Shown: positions 28,666 to 43,320 of the stretch, one piece after another
How positions within the stretch are numbered: position 1 is the stretch's first letter
How the letters are laid out: every line of letters starts with the position of its first letter
DNA from: Atherix ibis
Taxonomy: Eukaryota > Arthropoda > Insecta > Diptera > Athericidae
DNA: 64,000 nucleotides
Reading direction: 5' to 3'
Assembly: GCA_958298945.1 (NCBI GenBank)
Contig: CATQJD010000006.1
Coordinates: 186,001-250,000, forward strand
Made by a program: the position numbers and the translations under genes
The notes under the pieces: model-generated
Databases searched by the model: none
Seen by the model: the letters and a program-made list of their open reading frames with translations, nothing else
What the model was told of the DNA's origin: nothing

Positions 28666-30090
28666 CTTCTTAAATATACTACTTCATATTCCTCTTAAAT
28701 ATACGACTTCATATTCCTCTTAAACATACTACTTCATTATCCTCTTAAACATACTACTTCATATTCCTCTTAAATATACTACTTCATATTCCTCTTAAAC
28801 ATACTACTTCATATTCCTCTTAAACATACTACTTCATATTCCTCTTAAATATACTACTTCATATTCTTCTTAAATATACTACTTCATATTCCTCTTGAAC
28901 AAACTACTTCATATTCTTCTTAAATATACTACTTCATTTTCTTCTTAAATATACTACTTCATATTCCTCTTAAACATACTACTTCATATTCCTCTTAAAC
29001 ATACTACGTCATATTCCTCTAAAACATACTACTTCATATTCCTGTTTAATATTCTTCTTCATATTCCTCTTAATTATACTACTTCATATTCCTCTTAAAC
29101 ATATTACTTCATATTCCTCTTAAACATACTACTTCATATTCCTCTTAAACATACTACTTCATATTCCTCTTAAATATACTACTTCATATTCCTCTTAAAC
29201 ATACTACTTCATATTCCTCTTAAACATACTACTTCATATTCCTCTTAAACATACCACTTCATATTTTTCTCAAACATACTACTTCATATTCCTCTTAAAT
29301 ATACTACTTCATATTTCTCTTAAACGTGCTACTTCATATTCCTCTTACACATACTACTTCTTATTCCTCTTAAACATACTACTTCATATTCCTTTTAAAT
29401 ATACTACTTAATATTCCTCTTAAACATACTACTTCATATTCCTCTTAAACATACTACTTCATATTCCTCTAAAACATACTACTTCTTATTCCTCTTAAAC
29501 ATACTTCTTCATATTCCTCTTAAATATACTACCTCATATTACTCTTAAACATACTACTTCATATTCCTCTACAACATACTACTTCATATTCCTCTTACAC
29601 ATACTACGTCATATTCCTCTCAAACATACTACTTCATATTCCTCTTAAATATACTACTTCATATTCCTCTACAACATACTACTTCATATTCCTCTTACAC
29701 ATACTACTTCATATTCCTCTTAAACATACTACTTCATATTCCTCTTAAATATACTACTTCAAATTCCTCTTAAATATACTACTCCATATACCTCATAAAT
29801 ATACTACTTCATAATTTTCTTAAACATACTACTTCATATTCCTCTTAAATATACTACTTCTTATTCCTCTTAAACATACTTCTTCACATTCCTCTTAAAT
29901 ATACTTCTTAGTATTCCTCTTAAACATACTACTTCATATTCCTCTTAAACATACTACTTCATATTCCTCTTAAACATACTACTTAATATTCCTCTTAAAC
30001 ATACTACTTCATATTCCTCTTAAACATACAATTTCATATTCCTCTTAAACATACTACTTCATATTCCTCTTAAACATACTACTTCATATT
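28666..30090 (+). repeat. 57-monomer unit (1,425 bp): internally deleted version of the 81-mer
   Basis: This unit matches the 81-mer units at both ends but lacks 600 bp. Where the 81-mer reads TACGGCGTCAT (27,476), this copy goes directly to TACTTCTTCAT (29,497), which in the 81-mer comes 24 monomers later (about 28,078). The join is exactly in register, as expected for exchange between aligned monomers. Confidence 0.9.
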
Positions 30091-32400
30091 CTTCTTAAAT
30101 ATACTACTTCATATTCCTCTTAAATATACGACTTCATATTCCTCTTAAACATACTACTTCATTATCCTCTTAAACATACTACTTCATATTCCTCTTAAAA
30201 ATACTACTTCATATTCCTCTTAAACATACTACTTCATATTCCTCTTAAACATACTACTTCATATTCCTCTTAAATATACTACTTCATATTCTTCTTAAAT
30301 ATACTACTTCATATTCCTCTTGAACAAACTACTTCATATTCTTCTTAAATATACTACTTCATTTTCATCTTAAATATACTACTTCATATTCCTCTTAAAC
30401 ATACTACTTCATATTCCTCTTAAACATACTACGTCATATTCCTCTAAAACATACTTCTTCATATTCCTGTTTAATATTCTTCTTCATATTCCTCTTAATT
30501 ATACTACTTCATATTCCTCTTAAACATATTACTTCATATTCCTCTTAAACATACTACTTCATATTCCTCTTAAACATACTACTTCATATTCCTCTTAAAT
30601 ATACTACTTCATATTCCTCTTAAACATACTACTTCATATTCCTCTTAAACATACTACTTCATATTCCTCTTAAACATACCACTTCATATTTTTCTCAAAC
30701 ATACTACTTCATATTCCTCTTAAATATACTACTTCATATTTCTCTTAAACGTGCTACTTCATATTCCTCTTACACATACTACTTCTTATTCCTCTTAAAC
30801 ATACTACTTCATATTCCTTTTAAATATACTACTTAATATTCCTCTTAAACATACTACTTCATATTCCTCTTAAACATACTACTTCATATTCCTCTAAAAC
30901 ATACTACTTCTTATTTCTCTTAAACATACGGCGTCATATTCCTCTTAAATATACTACTTCATATTCCTCTTGAACAAACTACTTCATATTCTTCTTAAAT
31001 ATACTACTTCATTTTCATCTTAAATAAACTACTTCATATTCCTCTTAAACATACTACTTCATATTCCTCTTAAACATACTACGTCATATTCCTCTAAAAC
31101 ATACTACTTCATATTCCTGTTAAATATCCTTCTTCATATTCCTCTTAATTATACTACTTCATATTCCTCTTAAACATACTACTTCATATTCCTCTTAAAC
31201 ATACTACTTCCTATTCCCTTTAAACATACTACTTCATATTCCTCTTAAACATACTACTTCATATTCCTCTTAAATATACTACTTCAGAATCCTCTTAAGC
31301 ATACTACTTCATATTCCTCTTAAACATACTACTTCATATTCCTTTTAAACGTACTACTTCATATTCCTCTTAAACATACTACTTCATATTCCTCTAAAAC
31401 ATACTACTTTATATTCCTGTTAAATGTACTACTTCATATTCCCCTTAATTATACTACTTCATATTCCTCTTCAACATACTACTTCATATTCCTCTTAAAC
31501 ATACTACTTCATATTCCTCTTAAACATACTTCTTCATATTCCTCTTAAATATACTCCCTGATATTCCTCTTAAACATACTACTTCATATTCCTCTACAAC
31601 ATACTACTTCATATTCCTCTTACACATACTACGTCATATTCCTCTCAAACATACTACTTCATATTCCTCTTAAATATACTACTTCATATTCCTCTACAAC
31701 ATACTACTTCATATTCCTCTTACACATACTACTTCATATTCCTCTTAAACATACTACTTCATATTCCTCTTAAATATACTACTTCAAATTCCTCTTAAAT
31801 ATACTACTCCATATACCTCATAAATATACTACTTCATAATTTTCTTAAACATACTACTTCATATTCCTCTTAAATATACTACTTCTTATTCCTCTTACAC
31901 ATACTTCTTCACATTCCTCTTAAATATACTACTTAGTATTCCTCTTAAACATACTACTTCATATTTCTCTTAAACATACTACTTCATATTCCTCTTAAAC
32001 ATACTACTTAATATTCCTCTTAAACATACTACTTCATATTCCTCTTAAACATACAATTTCATATTCCTCTTAAACATACTACTTCATATTCCTCTTAAAT
32101 ATACTACTTCATATTCTTCTTAAATATACTACTTCATATTCCTCTTAAATATACAACTTCATATTCCTCTTAAACATACTACTTCATTATCCTCTTAAAC
32201 ATACTTTTTCATATTCCTCTTAAATATTCTACTTTATATTCCTCTTAAACTTACTACTTCATATTCCTCTTAAACATAGTACTTCATATGTCTCTTAAAT
32301 ATACTACTTCATATTCTTCTTAAATATATTACTTCACATTCCTCTCGAACAAACTACTTCATATTCTTCTTAAATATACTACTTCATTTTCATCTTAAAT
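30091..32400 (+). repeat. 81-monomer unit, copy 2, with the start of a further unit
   Basis: 30,091-32,115 repeats 26,641-28,665 at a 3,450-bp offset (TTAAACGTGC 30,747; TTCAGAATCC 31,284; TTAGTATTCC 31,933). From 32,116 a next unit begins with CTTCTTAAATATAC but decays near 32,400, where it contains CTCTCGAACAAAC in place of CTCTTGAACAAAC. Confidence 0.88.
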
Positions 32401-32740
32401 ATACTACTTCATTTTCATCTTAAATATACTACTTCATATTCCTCTTAAACATACTTCTTCATATTCCTCTTAAACATACTACTTCATATTCCTTTTAAAC
32501 ATACTACTTCATATTCCTCTTAAACATACTACTTCATATTCCTCTTAAATATATTACTTTATATTTCTCTTAAATATACTACTTCATATTCTTCTTAAGC
32601 ATACTAATTCATATTCCTCTTAAACATACTACTTCATATTCCTTTTAAACATAATAGTTCATGTTCCTCTTAAACATACTACTTCATATTCCTCTAAAAC
32701 ATACTATTTCATATTCCTGTTAAATATACTACTTCATATT

Positions 32741-32752
32741 CCTCTATTATAC
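32741..32752 (+). repeat. 2-bp deletion in a monomer
   Basis: CCTCTATTATACTAC replaces CCTCTTAATTATACTAC, a 23-bp monomer. It moves the phase from 3 to 1 (mod 25). After this site checkpoints keep the same phase for 14.2 kb, to 46,911. Confidence 0.88.
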
Positions 32753-33030
32753 TACTTCATATTCCTCTTAAACATACTACTTCATATTCCTCTTAAACAT
32801 ACTACTTCATATTCCTCTTCAACATACTACTTCATATTCCTCTTGAACATACTACTTCATATTCCTCTTAAAAATACTACTTCATATACCACTTAAACAT
32901 ACTACTTCATATTCCTCTTAAACATACTACTTCATATTCCTCTTAAACATATTACTTCATATTCCTCTTAAATATACTACTTCATATTCCTCGTAATCAT
33001 ATTACTTCATATTCCTCTTAAATATACTAC

Positions 33031-36000
33031 TTCATATTCCTCATAAATATACTACTTCATATTCCTCTTAAACATACTACTTCATATTCCTCTTAAACAT
33101 ACTACTTCATATTCCTCCTAAACATACTTCTTCATATTCCTCTTAAATATACTACTTCATATTCCTTTTAAATATACTACCTCATATTCCTCTTAAATAT
33201 ACTACTTCATATTCCTCTTAAACATACTACTTCATATTCCTCTTACACATACTACTTCTTATTCCTCTTAAACATACTATTTCATATTCCTTTTAAATAT
33301 ACTACTTAATATTCCTCTTAAACATACTACTTCATATTCCTCTTAAACATACTACTTCATATTCCTCTAAAACATACTACTTCTTATTCCTCTTAAACAT
33401 ACGGCTTCATATTCCTCTTAAATATACTACTTCATATTCCTCTTACACATACTTCTTCATATTCCTCTTAAACATGCTACTTCATATTCCTCTTAACTAT
33501 ACTACTTCAAGTTCCTCTTAAATATACTACTTCATATACCTCATAAATATACTACTTCATATTTCTCTTAAACATACTACTTCACATTCCTCTTAAATAT
33601 ACTACTTCTTATTCTTCTTAAACATAATTCTTCATATTCCTCTTAAATATACTACTTAATATTCCTCTTAAACATACTACTTCATATTCCTCCTAAGCAT
33701 ACTACTTCATATTCCTCTTAAATATACTACTTCATATTCGTCTTAAATTAACTACTTCATATTCCTCTTAAATATACGACTTCATATTCCTCTTAAATAT
33801 ACTACTTCATTATCCTCTTAAACATACTACTTCATATTCCTCTTAAACATACTACTTCATATTCCTTTGAAACATACTACTTCATATTCTTCTTAAACAT
33901 ACTACTTCATATTCCTCTTAAATATACTACTTCATATACTTCTTAAATATACTACTTCATATTCCTCTTAAACATACTACTTCATATTCCTCTTAAACAT
34001 ACTTCTTCATATTCCTCTTAAATATACTACTTCATATTCCTCTTAAACATACTACTTCATATTCCTCTACAACATACTACTTCATATTCCTCTTACACAT
34101 ACTACTTCATATTCCTCTACAACATACTACTTCATATTCCTCTTACACATACTACTTCATATTCCTCTTAAACATACTACTTCATATTTCTCTTAAATAT
34201 ACTACTTCAAATTCCTCTTAAATATACTACTCCATATACCTCATAAATATATTACTTTATATTTCTCTTAAACATACTACTTCATATTCCTCTTAAATAT
34301 ACTACTTCTTATTCCTCTTAAAAATACTTCTTCATATTCCTCTTAAATATACTACTTAATATTCCTCTTAAACATACTACTTCATATTCCTCTTAAACAT
34401 ACTACTTTATATTCCTCTTAAACATACTACTTCATATTCCTCTTAAACATACTACTTCATATTCCTCTAAAACATACAACTTCATATTCCTCTTAAACAT
34501 ACTACTTTATATTCCTCTTAAACATACTACTTCATTATCCTCTTAAACATAATACTTCATATTCCTCTTAAATATACTACTTCATATTCCTCTTAAACAT
34601 ACTACTTCATATTCCTCTTAAACATACTACTTCATATTCCTCTTAAATATACTACTTCATATTCTGCTTAAATATACTACTTCATATTCCTCTTGAACAA
34701 ACTACTTCATATTCTTCTTAAATATACTACTTCATTTTCATCTTAAATATACTACTTCATATTCCTCTTAAACATACTACTTCATATTCCTCTTAAACAT
34801 ACTACGTCATATTCTTCTAAAACATACTATTTCATATTCCTGTTAAATATTCTTCTTCATATTCCTCTTAATTATACGACTTCATATTCCTCTTAAACAT
34901 ACTACTTCATTATCCTCTTAAACATACTACTTCATATTCCTCTTAAACATACTACTTCATATTCCTTTGAAACATACTACTTCATATTCTTCTTAAACAT
35001 ACTACTTCATATTCCTCTTAAATATACTACTTCATATACTTCTTAAATATACTACTTCATATTCCTCTTAAACATACTACTTCATATTCCTCTTAAACAT
35101 ACTTCTTCATATTCCTCTTAAATATACTACTTCAAATTCCTCTTAAACATACTACTTCATATTCCTCTACAACATACAACTTCATATTCCTCTTAAATAT
35201 ACTACTTCATATTCCTCTACAACATACTACTTCATATTCCTCTTACACATACTACTTCATATTCCTCATAAATATACTACTTCATATTCCTCTTAAACAT
35301 ACTACTTCATATTCCTCTTAAACATACTACTTCATATTCCTCCTAAACATACTTCTTCATATTCCTCTTAAATATACTACTTCATATTCCTTTTAAATAT
35401 ACTACCTCATATTCCTCTTAAATATACTACTTCATATTCCTCTTAAACATACTACTTCATATTCTTCTTACACATACTACTTCTTATTCCTCTTAAACAT
35501 ACTACTTCATATTCCTTTTAAATATACTACTTAATATTCCTCTTAAACATACTACTTCATATTCCTCTTAAACATACTACTTCATATTCCTCTAAAACAT
35601 ACTACTTCTTATTTCTCTTAAACATACGGCTTCATATTCCTCTTAAATATACTACTTCATATTCCTCTTACACATACTACTTCATATTCCTCTTAAACAT
35701 GCTACTTCATATTCCTCTTAACTATACTACTTCAAGTTCCTCTTAAATATACTACTTCATATACCTCATAAATATACTACTTCATATTTCTCTTAAACAT
35801 ACTACTTCACATTCCTCTTAAATATACTACTTCTTATTCTTCTTAAACATAATTCTTCATATTCCTCTTAAATATACTACTTAATATTCCTCTTAAACAT
35901 ACTACTTCATATTCCTCCTAAACATACTACTTCATATTCCTCTTAAATATACTACTTCATATTCGTCTTAAATTAACTACTTCATATTCCTCTTAAATAT

Positions 36001-37480
36001 ACGACTTCATATTCCTCTTAAATATACTACTTCATTATCCTCTTAAACATACTACTTCATATTCCTCTTAAACATACTACTTCATATTCCTTTGAAACAT
36101 ACTACTTCATATTCTTCTTAAACATACTACTTCATATTCCTCTTAAATATACTACTTCATATACTTCTTAAATATACTACTTCATATTCCTCTTAAACAT
36201 ACTACTTCATATTCCTCTGAAACATACTTCTTCATATTCCTCTTAAATATACTACTTCATATTCCTCTTAAACATACTACTTCATATTCCTCTACAACAT
36301 ACTACTTCATATTCCTCTTACACATACTACTTCATATTCCTCTACAACATACTACTTCATATTCCTCTTACACATACTACTTCATATTCCTCTTAAACAT
36401 ACTACTTCATATTTCTCTTAAATATACTACTTCAAATTCCTCTTAAATATACTACTCCATATACCTCATAAATATATTACTTTATATTTCTCTTAAACAT
36501 ACTACTTCATATTCCTCTTAAATATACTACTTCTTATTCCTCTTAAAAATACTTCTTCATATTCCTCTTAAATATACTACTTAATATTCCTCTTAAACAT
36601 ACTACTTCATATTCCTCTTAAACATACTACTTTATATTCCTCTTAAACATACTACTTCATATTCCTCTTAAACATACTACTTCATATTCCTCTAAAACAT
36701 ACAACTTCATATTCCTCTTAAACATACTACTTTATATTCCTCTTAAACATACTACTTCATTATCCTCTTAAACATAATACTTCATATTCCTCTTAAATAT
36801 ACTACTTCATATTCCTCTTAAACATACTACTTCATATTCCTCTTAAACATACTACTTCATATTCCTCTTAAATATACTACTTCATATTCTGCTTAAATAT
36901 ACTACTTCATATTCCTCTTGAACAAACTACTTCATATTTTTCTTAAATATACTTCTTCATTTTCATCTTAAATATACTACTTCATATTCCTCTTAAACAT
37001 ACTACTTCATATTCCTCTTAAACATACTACGTCATATTCCTCTAAAACATACTATTTCATATTCCTGTTAAATATTCTTCTTCATATTCCTCTTAATTAT
37101 ACGACTTCATATTCCTCTTAAACATACTACTTCATTATCCTCTTAAACATACTACTTCATATTCCTCTTAAACATACTACTTCATATTCCTTTGAAACAT
37201 ACTACTTCATATTCTTCTTAAACATACTACTTCATATTCCTCTTAAATATACTACTTCATATACTTCTTAAATATACTTCTTCATATTCCTCTTAAACAT
37301 ACTACTTCATATTCCTCTTAAACATACTTCTTCATATTCCTCTTAAATATACTACTTCATATTCCTCTTAAACATACTACTTCATATTCCTCTACAACAT
37401 ACAACTTCATATTCCTCTTAAATATACTACTTCATATTCCTCTACAACATACTACTTCATATTCCTCTTACACATACTAC
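33031..37480 (+). repeat. 2,225-bp tandem duplication (89 monomers), 2 copies
   Basis: Copy 1 is about 33,031-35,255 and copy 2 about 35,256-37,480. The CTTTTAAATATACTACC marker is at 33,164 and 35,389, and ATTCTGCTT at 34,661 and 36,886. CCTTTGAAACAT occurs twice per unit (33,864 and 34,964; 36,089 and 37,189), so each unit is itself built of two related halves of about 1.1 kb (44 and 45 monomers). Confidence 0.88.
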
Positions 37481-37870
37481 TTCATATTCCTCTTAAACAT
37501 ACTACTTCATATTCCTCTTAAATATACTACTTCAAATTCCTCTTAAATATACTACTCCATATACCTCATAAATATACTACTTTATATTTCTCTTAAACAT
37601 ACTACTTCATATTCCTCTTAAATATACTACTTCTTATTCCTCTTAAACATACTTCTTCATATTCCTCTTAAATATACTAGTTAATATTCCTCTTAAACAT
37701 ACTACTTCATATTCCTCTTAAACATACTACTTCATATTCCTCCTAAACATACTTCTTCATATTCCTCTTAAATATACTACTTCATATTCCTTTTAAATAT
37801 ACTACCTCATATTCCTCTTAAATATACTACTTCATATTTCTCTTAAACATACTACTTCATATTCCTCTTA

Positions 37871-38170
37871 CACATACTACTTCTTATTCCTCTTAAACAT
37901 ACTACTTCATATTCCTTTTAAATATACTACTTAATATTCCTCTTAAACATACTACTTCATATTCCTCTTAAACATACTACTTCATATTCCTCTAAAACAT
38001 ACTACTTCTTATTCCTCTTAAACATACGGCTTCATATTCCTCTTAAATATACTACTTCATATTCCTCTTACACATACTACTTCTTATTCCTCTTAAACAT
38101 ACTACTTCATATTCCTTTTAAATATACTACTTAATATTCCTCTTAAACATACTACTTCATATTCCTCTTA
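37871..38170 (+). repeat. 200-bp (8-monomer) local duplication
   Basis: A run beginning TTACACATACTAC with ACTTCTTATT, CCTTTTAAATATAC and ACTTAATATT appears at 37,871 and again at 38,071. The equivalent stretches at 33.2-33.5 and 35.4-35.7 kb have it only once, so this is a local event in one unit. Confidence 0.75.
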
Positions 38171-38520
38171 ACTATACTACTTCAAGTTCCTCTTAAATAT
38201 ACTACTTCACATACCTCATAAATATACTACTTCATATATCTCTTAAACATACTACTTCACATTCCTCTTAAATATACTACTTCTTATTCTTCTTAAACAT
38301 AATTCTTCATATTCCTCTTAAATATACTACTTAATATTCCTCTTAAACATACTACTTCATATTCCTCCTAAACATACTACTTCATATTCCTCTTAAATAT
38401 ACTACTTCATATTCGTCTTAAATTAACTACTTCATATTCCTCTTAAATATACGACTTCATATTCCTCTTAAACATACTACTTCATTATCCTCTTAAACAT
38501 ACTACTTCATATTCCTCTTA

Positions 38521-41500
38521 AACATACTACTTCATATTCCTTTGAAACATACTACTTCATATTCTTCTTAAACATACTACTTCATATTCCTCTTAAATAT
38601 ACTACTTAATATACTTCTTAAATATACTACTTCATATTCCTCTTAAACATACTACTTCATATTCCTCTTAAACATACTTCTTCATATTCCTCTTAAATAT
38701 ACTACTTCATATTCCTCTTAAACATACTACTTCATATTCCTCTACAACATACTACTTCATATTCCTCTTACACATACTACTTCATATTCCTCTACAACAT
38801 ACTACTTCATATTCCTCTTACACATACTACTTCATATTCCTCTTAAACATACTACTTCATATTTCTCTTAAATATACTACTTCAAATTCCTCTTAAATAT
38901 ACTACTCCATATACCTCATAAATATATTACTTTATATTTCTCTTAAACATACTACTTCATATTCCTCTTAAATATACTACTTCTTATTCCTCTTAAACAT
39001 ACTTCTTCATATTCCTCTTAAATATACTACTTAATATTCCTCTTAAACATACTACTTCATATTCCTCTTAAACATACTACTTTATATTCCTCTTAAACAT
39101 ACTACTTCATATTCCTCTTAAACATACTACTTCATATTCCTCTAAAACATACAACTTCATATTCCTCTTAAACATACTACTTCATATTCCTCTTAAATAT
39201 ACTACTTCATATTCTTCTTAAATATACTACTTCATATTCCTCTTAAATATACGACTTCATATTCCTCTTAAACATACTACTTCATTATCCTCTTAAACAT
39301 AATACTTCATATTCCTCTTAAATATACTACTTCATATTCCTCTTAAACATACTACTTCATATTCCTCTTAAACATACTACTTCATATTCCTCTTAAATAT
39401 ACTACTTCATATTCTGCTTAAATATACTGCTTCATATTCCTCTTGAACAAACTACTTCATATTCTTCTTAAATATACTACTTCATTTTCATCTTAAATAT
39501 ACTACTTCATATTCCTCTTAAACATACTACTTCATATTCCTCTTAAACATACTACGTCATATTCCTCTAAAACATACTATTTCATATTCCTGTTAAATAT
39601 TCTTCTTCATATTCCTCTTAATTATACGACTTCATATTCCTCTTAAACATACTACTTCATTATCCTCTTAAACATACTACTTCATATTCCTCTTAAACAT
39701 ACTACTTCATATTCCTTTGAAACATACTACTTCATATTCTTCTTAAACACACTACTTCATATTCCTCTTAAATATACTACTTCATATACTTCTTAAATAT
39801 ACTACTTCATATTCCTCTTAAACATACTACGTCATATTCCTCTTAAACATACTTCTTCATATTCCTCTTAAATATACTACTTCATATTCCTCTTAAACAT
39901 ACTACTTCATATTCCTCTACAACATACTACTTCATATTCCTCTTAAATATACTACTTCATATTCCTCTACAACATACTACTTCATATTCCTCTTACACAT
40001 ACTACTTCATATTCCTCTTAAACATACTACTTCATATTCCTCTTAAATATACTACTTCAAATTCCTCTTAAATATACTACTCCATATACCTCATAAATAT
40101 ACTACTTTTAATTTCTCTTAAACATACTACTTCATATTCCTCTTAAATATACTACTTCTTATTCCTCTTAAACATACTTCTTCATATTCCTCTTAAATAT
40201 ACTAGTTAATATTCCTCTTAAACATACTACTTCATATTCCTCTTAAACATACTACTTTATATTCCTGTTAAACATACTACTTCATATTCCTCTTAAACAT
40301 ACTACTTCATATTCCTCTAAAACATACAACTTCATATTCCTCTTAAACATACTACTTCATATTCCTCTGAAATATACTACTTCATATTCTTCTTAAATAT
40401 ACTACTTCATATTCCTCTTAAATATACGACTTCATATTCCTCTTAAACATACTACTTCATTATCCTCTTAAACATAATACTTCATATTCCTCTTAAATAT
40501 ACTACTTCATATTCCTCTTAAACATACTACTTCATATTCCTCTTAAACATACTACTTCATATTCCTCTTAAATATACTACTTCATATTCTGCTTAAATAT
40601 ACTACTTCATATTCCTCTTGAACAAACTACTTCATATTCTTCTTAAATATACTACTTCATTTTCATCTTAAATATACTACTTCATATTCCTCTTAAACAT
40701 ACTACTTCATATTCCTCTTAAACATACTACGTCATATTCCTCTAAAACATACTATTTCATATTCCTGTTAAATATTCTTCTTCATATTCCTCTTAATTAT
40801 ACTACTTCATATTTCTCTTAAACATGCTACTTCATATTCCTCTTAAACATACTACTTCATATTCCTTTTAAACATACTACTTCATATTCCTCTTAAACAT
40901 ACTACTTCATATTCCTCTTAAACATACTACTTCATATTCCTTTGAAACATACTACTTCATATTCTTCTTAAACATACTACTTCATATTCCTCTTAAATAT
41001 ACTACTTCATATACTTCTTAAATATACTACTTCATATTCCTCTTAAACATACTACTTCATATTCCTCTTAAACATACTTCTTCATATTCCTCTTAAATAT
41101 ACTACTTCATATTCCTCTTAAACATACTACTTCATATTCCTCTACAACATACTACTTCATATTCCTCTTACACATACTACTTCATATTCCTCTACAACAT
41201 ACTACTTCATATTCCTCTTACACATACTACTTCATATTCCTCTTAAACATACTACTTCATATTTCTCTTAAATATACTACTTCAAATTCCTCTTAAATAT
41301 ACTACTCCATATACCTCATAAATATACTACTTTATATTTCTCTTAAACATACTACTTCATATTCCTCTTAAATATACTACTTCTTATTCCTCTTAAACAT
41401 ACTTCTTCATATTCCTCTTAAATATACTACTTAATATTCCTCTTAAACATACTACTTCATATTCCTCTTAAACATACTACTTTATATTCCTCTTAAACAT

Positions 41501-43320
41501 ACTACTTCATATTCCTCTTAAACATACTACTTCATATTCCTCTAAAACATACAACTTCATATTCCTCTTAAACATACTACTTCATATTCCTCTTAAATAT
41601 ACTACTTCATATTCTTCTTAAATATACTACTTCATATTCCTCTTAAATATACGACTTCATATTCCTCTTAAACATACTACTTCATTATCCTCTTAAACAT
41701 AATACTTCATATTCCTCTTAAATATACTACTTCATATTCCTCTTAAACATACTACTTCATATTCCTCTTAAACATACTACTTCATATTCCTCTTAAATAT
41801 ACTACTTCATATTCTGCTTAAATATACTACTTCATATTCCTCTTGAACAAACTACTTCATATTCTTCTTAAATATACTACTTCATTTTCATCTTAAATAT
41901 ACTACTTCATATTCCTCTTAAACATACTACTTCATATTCCTCTTAAACATACTACGTCATATTCCTCTAAAACATACTATTTCATATTCCTGTTAAATAT
42001 TCTTCTTCATATTCCTCTTAATTATACGACTTCATATTCCTCTTAAACATACTACTTCATTATCCTCTTAAACATACTACTTCATATTCCTCTTAAACAT
42101 ACTACTTCATATTCCTTTGAAACATACTACTTCATATTCTTCTTAAACATACTACTTCATATTCCTCTTAAATATACTACTTCATATACTTCTTAAATAT
42201 ACTACTTCATATTCCTCTTAAACATACTACTTCATATTCCTCTTAAACATACTTCTTCATATTCCTCTTAAATTAACTACTTCATATTCCTCTTAAACAT
42301 ACTACTTCATATTCCTCTACAACATACTACTTCCTATTCCTCTTAAATATACTACTTCATATTCCTCTACAACATCCTACTTCATATTCCTCTTACACAT
42401 ACTACTTCATATTCCTCTTAAACATACTACTTCATATTCCTCTTAAATATACTACTTCAAATTCCTCTTAAATATACTACTCCATATACCTCATAAATAT
42501 ACTACTTTATATTTCTCTTAAACATACTACTTCATATTCCTCTTAAATATACTACTTCTTATTCCTCTTAAACATACTTCTTCATATTCCTCTTAAATAT
42601 ACTAGTTAATATTCCTCTTAAACATACTACTTCATATTCCTCTTAAACATACTACTTTATATTCCTCTTAAACATACTACTTCATATTCCTCTTAAACAT
42701 ACTACTTCATATTCCTCTAAAACATACAACTTCATATTCCTCTTAAACATACTACTTCATATTCCTCTTAAATATACTACTTCATATTCTTCTTAAATAT
42801 ACTACTTCATATTCCTCTTAAATATACGACTTCATATTCCTCTTAAACATACTACTTCATTATCCTCTTAAACATAATACTTCATATTCCTCTTAAATAT
42901 ACTACTTCATATTCCTCTTAAACATACTACTTCATATTCCTCTTAAACATACTACTTCATATTCCTCTTAAATATACTACTTCATATTCTGCTTAAATAT
43001 ACTACTTCATATTCCTCTTGAACAAACTACTTCATATTCTTCTTAAATATACTACTTCATTTTCATCTTAAATATACTACTTCATATTCCTCTTAAACAT
43101 ACTACTTCATATTCCTCTTAAACATACTACGTCATATTCCTCTAAAACATACTATTTCATATTCCTGTTAAATATTCTTCTTCATATTCCTCTTAATTAT
43201 ACTACTTCATATTCCCTTTAAACATACTACTTCATATTCCTCTTAAACATACTACTTCATATTCCTTTTAAACATACTACTTCATATTCCTCTTAAACAT
43301 ACTACTTCATATTCCTCTTA
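38521..43320 (+). repeat. 2,400-bp tandem duplication (96 monomers), 2 copies
   Basis: Copy 1 is about 38,521-40,920 and copy 2 about 40,921-43,320. ATTCTGCTT is at 39,411 and 40,586, then 41,811 and 42,986. CCTTTGAAACAT is at 38,539 and 39,714, then 40,939 and 42,114. Each copy has two related halves of 47 and 49 monomers. Reading 39.4-40.6 kb against 41.8-43.0 kb I counted about ten single-base differences and no indel, so the copies are roughly 99% identical there. Confidence 0.9.
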
